A DNA stretch of 64,000 nucleotides from Rugalucina vietnamica (taxonomy: Eukaryota > Mollusca > Bivalvia > Lucinida > Lucinidae). Positions 61,601-64,000 of the stretch are shown piece by piece. Numbering within the stretch: position 1 is the stretch's first letter; the number at the start of each line of letters is the position of its first letter. Location: NCBI GenBank assembly GCA_964017185.1, contig OZ024874.1, positions 37,610,721 to 37,674,720 on the forward strand. Reading direction: 5' to 3'. The notes beneath the pieces are model-generated. The model did not search any database. It saw nothing but the letters and a program-made list of their open reading frames with translations, and was not told where the DNA came from. The position numbers and the translations under genes are program-made.

Positions 61601-63317
61601 CTGCTATCCTTCCTCCTTTTCTTAAGAGATTCCCATTTCAGTTGAACTAAAATGCCAGTCATGCTCCCAGTTTCAAAAACATAATTTCCCGTCACAAACC
61701 TTGCCGCACGATTTTGGACCTTTTCCAGTTCTTACTGGAGGCCATGAGTGTGAGGGTCCCAAACTGAGCTTCCATATTCCAAGACCGGCCGCACCAGTCC
61801 TTTATAAGCTGCTTCTTTCACATCTGGGGGACAAGAATACAAATTTCTCCTCAAGAATCTGTGAGTTCTGTTAGCCTTTGTACAAACATTGGAAATATGA
61901 GTATTCCATTTCAAATCATTTGTGATAGTTACACCCAGGTATTTTATGCTTTCAACGTTTTCCAGTACTGTGCCCTCAAGGGTGTAGTTAGCCTGTATCT
62001 TACTAGACCGTTTATTTGTCAGCTGCATCATGTTGCATTTGACGGGTAGAAATCTCATTCCCCATTTCCTAGCCCAACTGCCTAAAGGTTCAATGTCTCT
62101 CTGAAGTTTCAATGTATCCTCTTCATTCTTGATTTCACGATAGCAAACACAATCATCAGCAAAGAGTCTTATTTCAGACTCAATGTCTGCTGAGATGTCA
62201 TTTATATACAAGCAAAACAGCAAGCGGCCGAGAACGGTGCCCTGAGGGACACCCGACACAACTGGAGCCCAATCCGATTTAATACCATTAACCACTACCC
62301 TTTGTTGTCTGAAACAAAGGAAAGCATTTATCCAATTCAGTGTTGTTCCACCTATTCCATAGCTAAACAATTTGCTTTTAAGGAGTTTATGGGGAGGAGT
62401 ATCGAAAGCCTTTTCAAAATCGAGTATAAAAGTGTCGACCTGGCCTTTTTTGTCTAAGATTTTGGCCCAGTCATTTATCACTGTAGTCAACTGAGTTTCA
62501 CAGCTATGCCATTTCCTAAATGCGTGTTGCCTGTCCGACAAGAGTTCATGTTCATCAAGATGGGCCATAATATTTGAGCATACAATATGTTCAAGAAGCT
62601 TACAAGGAATGCATGTCAAGGAAACAGGGCGGTAATTGCGGGCAAGTGACCTGTCGCCCTTCTTAAACAGGGGGCAAATATTAGCAAGAGACCATTCTTT
62701 AGGAATTTCACCTGTATCAATTGACTGCTGGAAGAGATGGGCAAATACCGGCCCTAATTCCATAGCCAGTTCCTTTAGGACTCTGGGATGAAGCTCATCA
62801 GGCCCTAAGGCTTTAGACGGGTTTAGACCTTTGAGAAGTTTGGTCACCCCTTCCTTTGTGATCACAATATCATGCATGAATGGGGCAGATCTATCCATAA
62901 GAGGGACCTGTTTGTATTCACTTTTAACGAAAATATCCGAGAACTGACCATTAAATTCTTCCGCCTTCTCAAATTCGGATTGTGCAATTCCACTTCCATT
63001 TCTCTTTTTCAACGGGGAAATACCTTGGGTATCTTTTTTCTGACTGTTTATGTACCTGTAAAAATCTCTAGGATTAGCCTTAACATCTCCTACCAAGTTG
63101 TTCACGTAAAGATCATGCTGCTTCCTGATGTCAGCTTTGATCTCTTTCCGTAAAGATTCAAATTTAGATCTAAATTTTGCACTACAAGTCTTTTTAGCTT
63201 TTGCATGAGTTGATCAGAATATGTTATTTGTACTTGATGTTGAAGAATTTCTACTTGCTTTATAACAATCCTGGTCGACTGACTCGCCATGCTTTGAATG
63301 GCTTTTTGGCGTTTCAC
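61600..63317 (-). pseudogene. LINE (jockey/CR1-type) reverse transcriptase, nearly full palm, broken
   Basis: The main frame runs without interruption from just after a stop at 63214-63216 down to a TAA at 61732-61734 (494 codons including the stop). It includes DELHPRVLKELAMELGPVF, NICPLFKKGD, NYRPVSLTCIPCKLLE, DFEKAFDTPPH (motif A), VSGVPQGTVLG (motif B), catalytic FADD (62152-62163, motif C), then IKYLGVTI and GLVRPVLEYGSSVWDP. Beyond the TAA the same frame continues with clear homology to about 61600 (TGNYVFETGSMTGIL, LKWESLKKRR), so the stop is a nonsense mutation. Upstream coding-like sequence continues in another frame to about 63317, implying a frameshift near 63200. Endonuclease is missing. 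It belongs to a different lineage from the plus-strand LINE at 47 kb. Confidence 0.92.
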
Positions 63318-63483
63318 TTTTTATAGAGGACTAGAGGTCTCGTGTTGGTATCGTGTTGTCTTGATAAACGTGCCCTTTGCTCATAATGTTGAAAGGTTTA
63401 TGAAGTCCTTTACAGAATCGCTGAAAGGTTCAGTACGATCAGGTTCAGTACAAGTCAGAATTTAAACAGTTGAAGCATTCCTG
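63318..63483. other. unassigned sequence
   Basis: Beyond the 5' limit of recognisable LINE coding sequence. AGGTTCAGTACGATCAGGTT and AGGTTCAGTAC form a short repeat. Confidence 0.35.
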
Positions 63484-63672
63484 AAAAACCGTCACATTTG
63501 TTTGTGACGGTTTTTCGTCCCATTTTGTGTGACGGTAAATGGTCACTTTGTTAAAAGCATGATTGAATGTGACCATTTTTCGCCACTTTTCCAAAAACAG
63601 GAAGTAAAACAAATGTGACCATTTTTCGTCCCACTCAGTAAAAAATGTGACAAAAATCCATCACATTTTACG
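63484..63672. repeat. short-hairpin and direct repeats of TGTGAC(G/C)(G/A)TTTTTCG
   Basis: AAAAACCGTCACA..TGTGACGGTTTTT is a perfect stem (63485-63516). TGTGACCATTTTTCG(C/T)C occurs twice more at about 63570 and 63614, and TGTGACAAAAATCCATCACA forms a smaller stem at 63648. The family looks like an old palindromic element with decaying ends. Confidence 0.7.
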
Positions 63673-64000
63673 AATTTTTGAAGTTTTTAAACCGCATAAT
63701 TGGCTTTATTTCTGGCGTAATTAACCATTTGAGAACAGTATTCAGTACTTCAAATTTAAGTTTGTGAAAAACAACAGTGAACAGCCCTCAGTAACTCTAC
63801 TTAACATATACAAAAGGTCAAAACCATACCTCAAAATGTTGTCAATTTTGAAGTTTGGAGCCATTTTAGACCTACTCATTCGGCAGGTACCCGTATGTTG
63901 TCTGGTTTCCAGCTCCATAAGATTATGATTTAACTTCCTAATTTTTGTTTTGCATTTTTGTGGTAACAAGTACAGAGATAAACGACGAAAAGGGCGGAAA
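63673..64000. other. unassigned sequence at window end
   Basis: No feature recognised. A 75-codon minus-strand frame at 63742-63969 has no known motif. Confidence 0.3.

Overview
This is eukaryotic, AT-rich, intron- and repeat-dominated DNA from a metazoan genome. There are no operons, no bacterial-style genes and no long host ORF. The mix of degraded CR1/jockey-type LINEs, tRNA-headed SINEs with poly(A) tails, many short terminal-inverted-repeat (TIR) elements, tandem-repeat cores and a long-LTR element suggests a lophotrochozoan, most likely a bivalve mollusc. That assignment is inference. No gene recognised here fixes the species.

Layout. 1-12 kb: a diverged tandem duplication (1542-2765), one copy of a ~0.7 kb dispersed repeat, TIR elements, a diverged ~170-bp tandem array, the first cluster of a palindromic 'TAAACC(A/T)GGTTTA' repeat (7697-8560), and a TIR-bounded array of ~11 units of about 153 bp (8945-10706). 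11.6-12.1 kb holds a weak two-exon minus-strand gene model. 12-31 kb: MITE copies, a 170-bp 'GCCATCTTG' array, two more palindromic clusters, a large imperfect hairpin, a decayed LINE reverse transcriptase on the minus strand (17.89-18.50 kb), SINEs, further TIR elements and three minisatellite-type arrays.

33.7-43.9 kb is the best-defined object: a complete, young LTR retrotransposon of about 10.2 kb. Its two LTRs are ~2.15 kb and nearly identical. It has a tRNA-Leu-like primer binding site, a polypurine tract and a possible 4-bp target duplication. Its 5.9-kb interior has no gag or pol but carries a long inverted repeat (arms ~0.37 kb) and exon-like coding scraps. It looks like a non-autonomous, LARD-like element mobilised by an unseen partner. 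Immediately downstream (43.98-46.59 kb) is a composite DNA transposon with about thirty GACGTC motifs, many of them perfect TGACGTCA (CRE) palindromes, plus a 246-bp tandem array.

47.1-49.6 kb is a 5'-truncated, frameshifted LINE (plus strand). 49.8-56.7 kb has minisatellites, a MITE with paired TIRs, a 567-bp element with 68-bp TIRs, a perfect 43-bp hairpin, a SINE on the minus strand, a CpG-rich promoter-like patch and a LINE C-terminal scrap. 57.0-59.9 kb contains several short exon-like blocks with good splice sites on the minus strand, the best trace of a host gene. 60.8-63.3 kb has an intact SINE with an 11-bp target duplication and a second long LINE reverse transcriptase (minus strand), interrupted by a stop codon and a palindromic repeat.

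Most of the window is therefore mobile-element sequence of several ages. The strongest candidates for something undescribed are the coding-free long-LTR element, the palindromic TAAACC array family and the CRE-saturated transposon.
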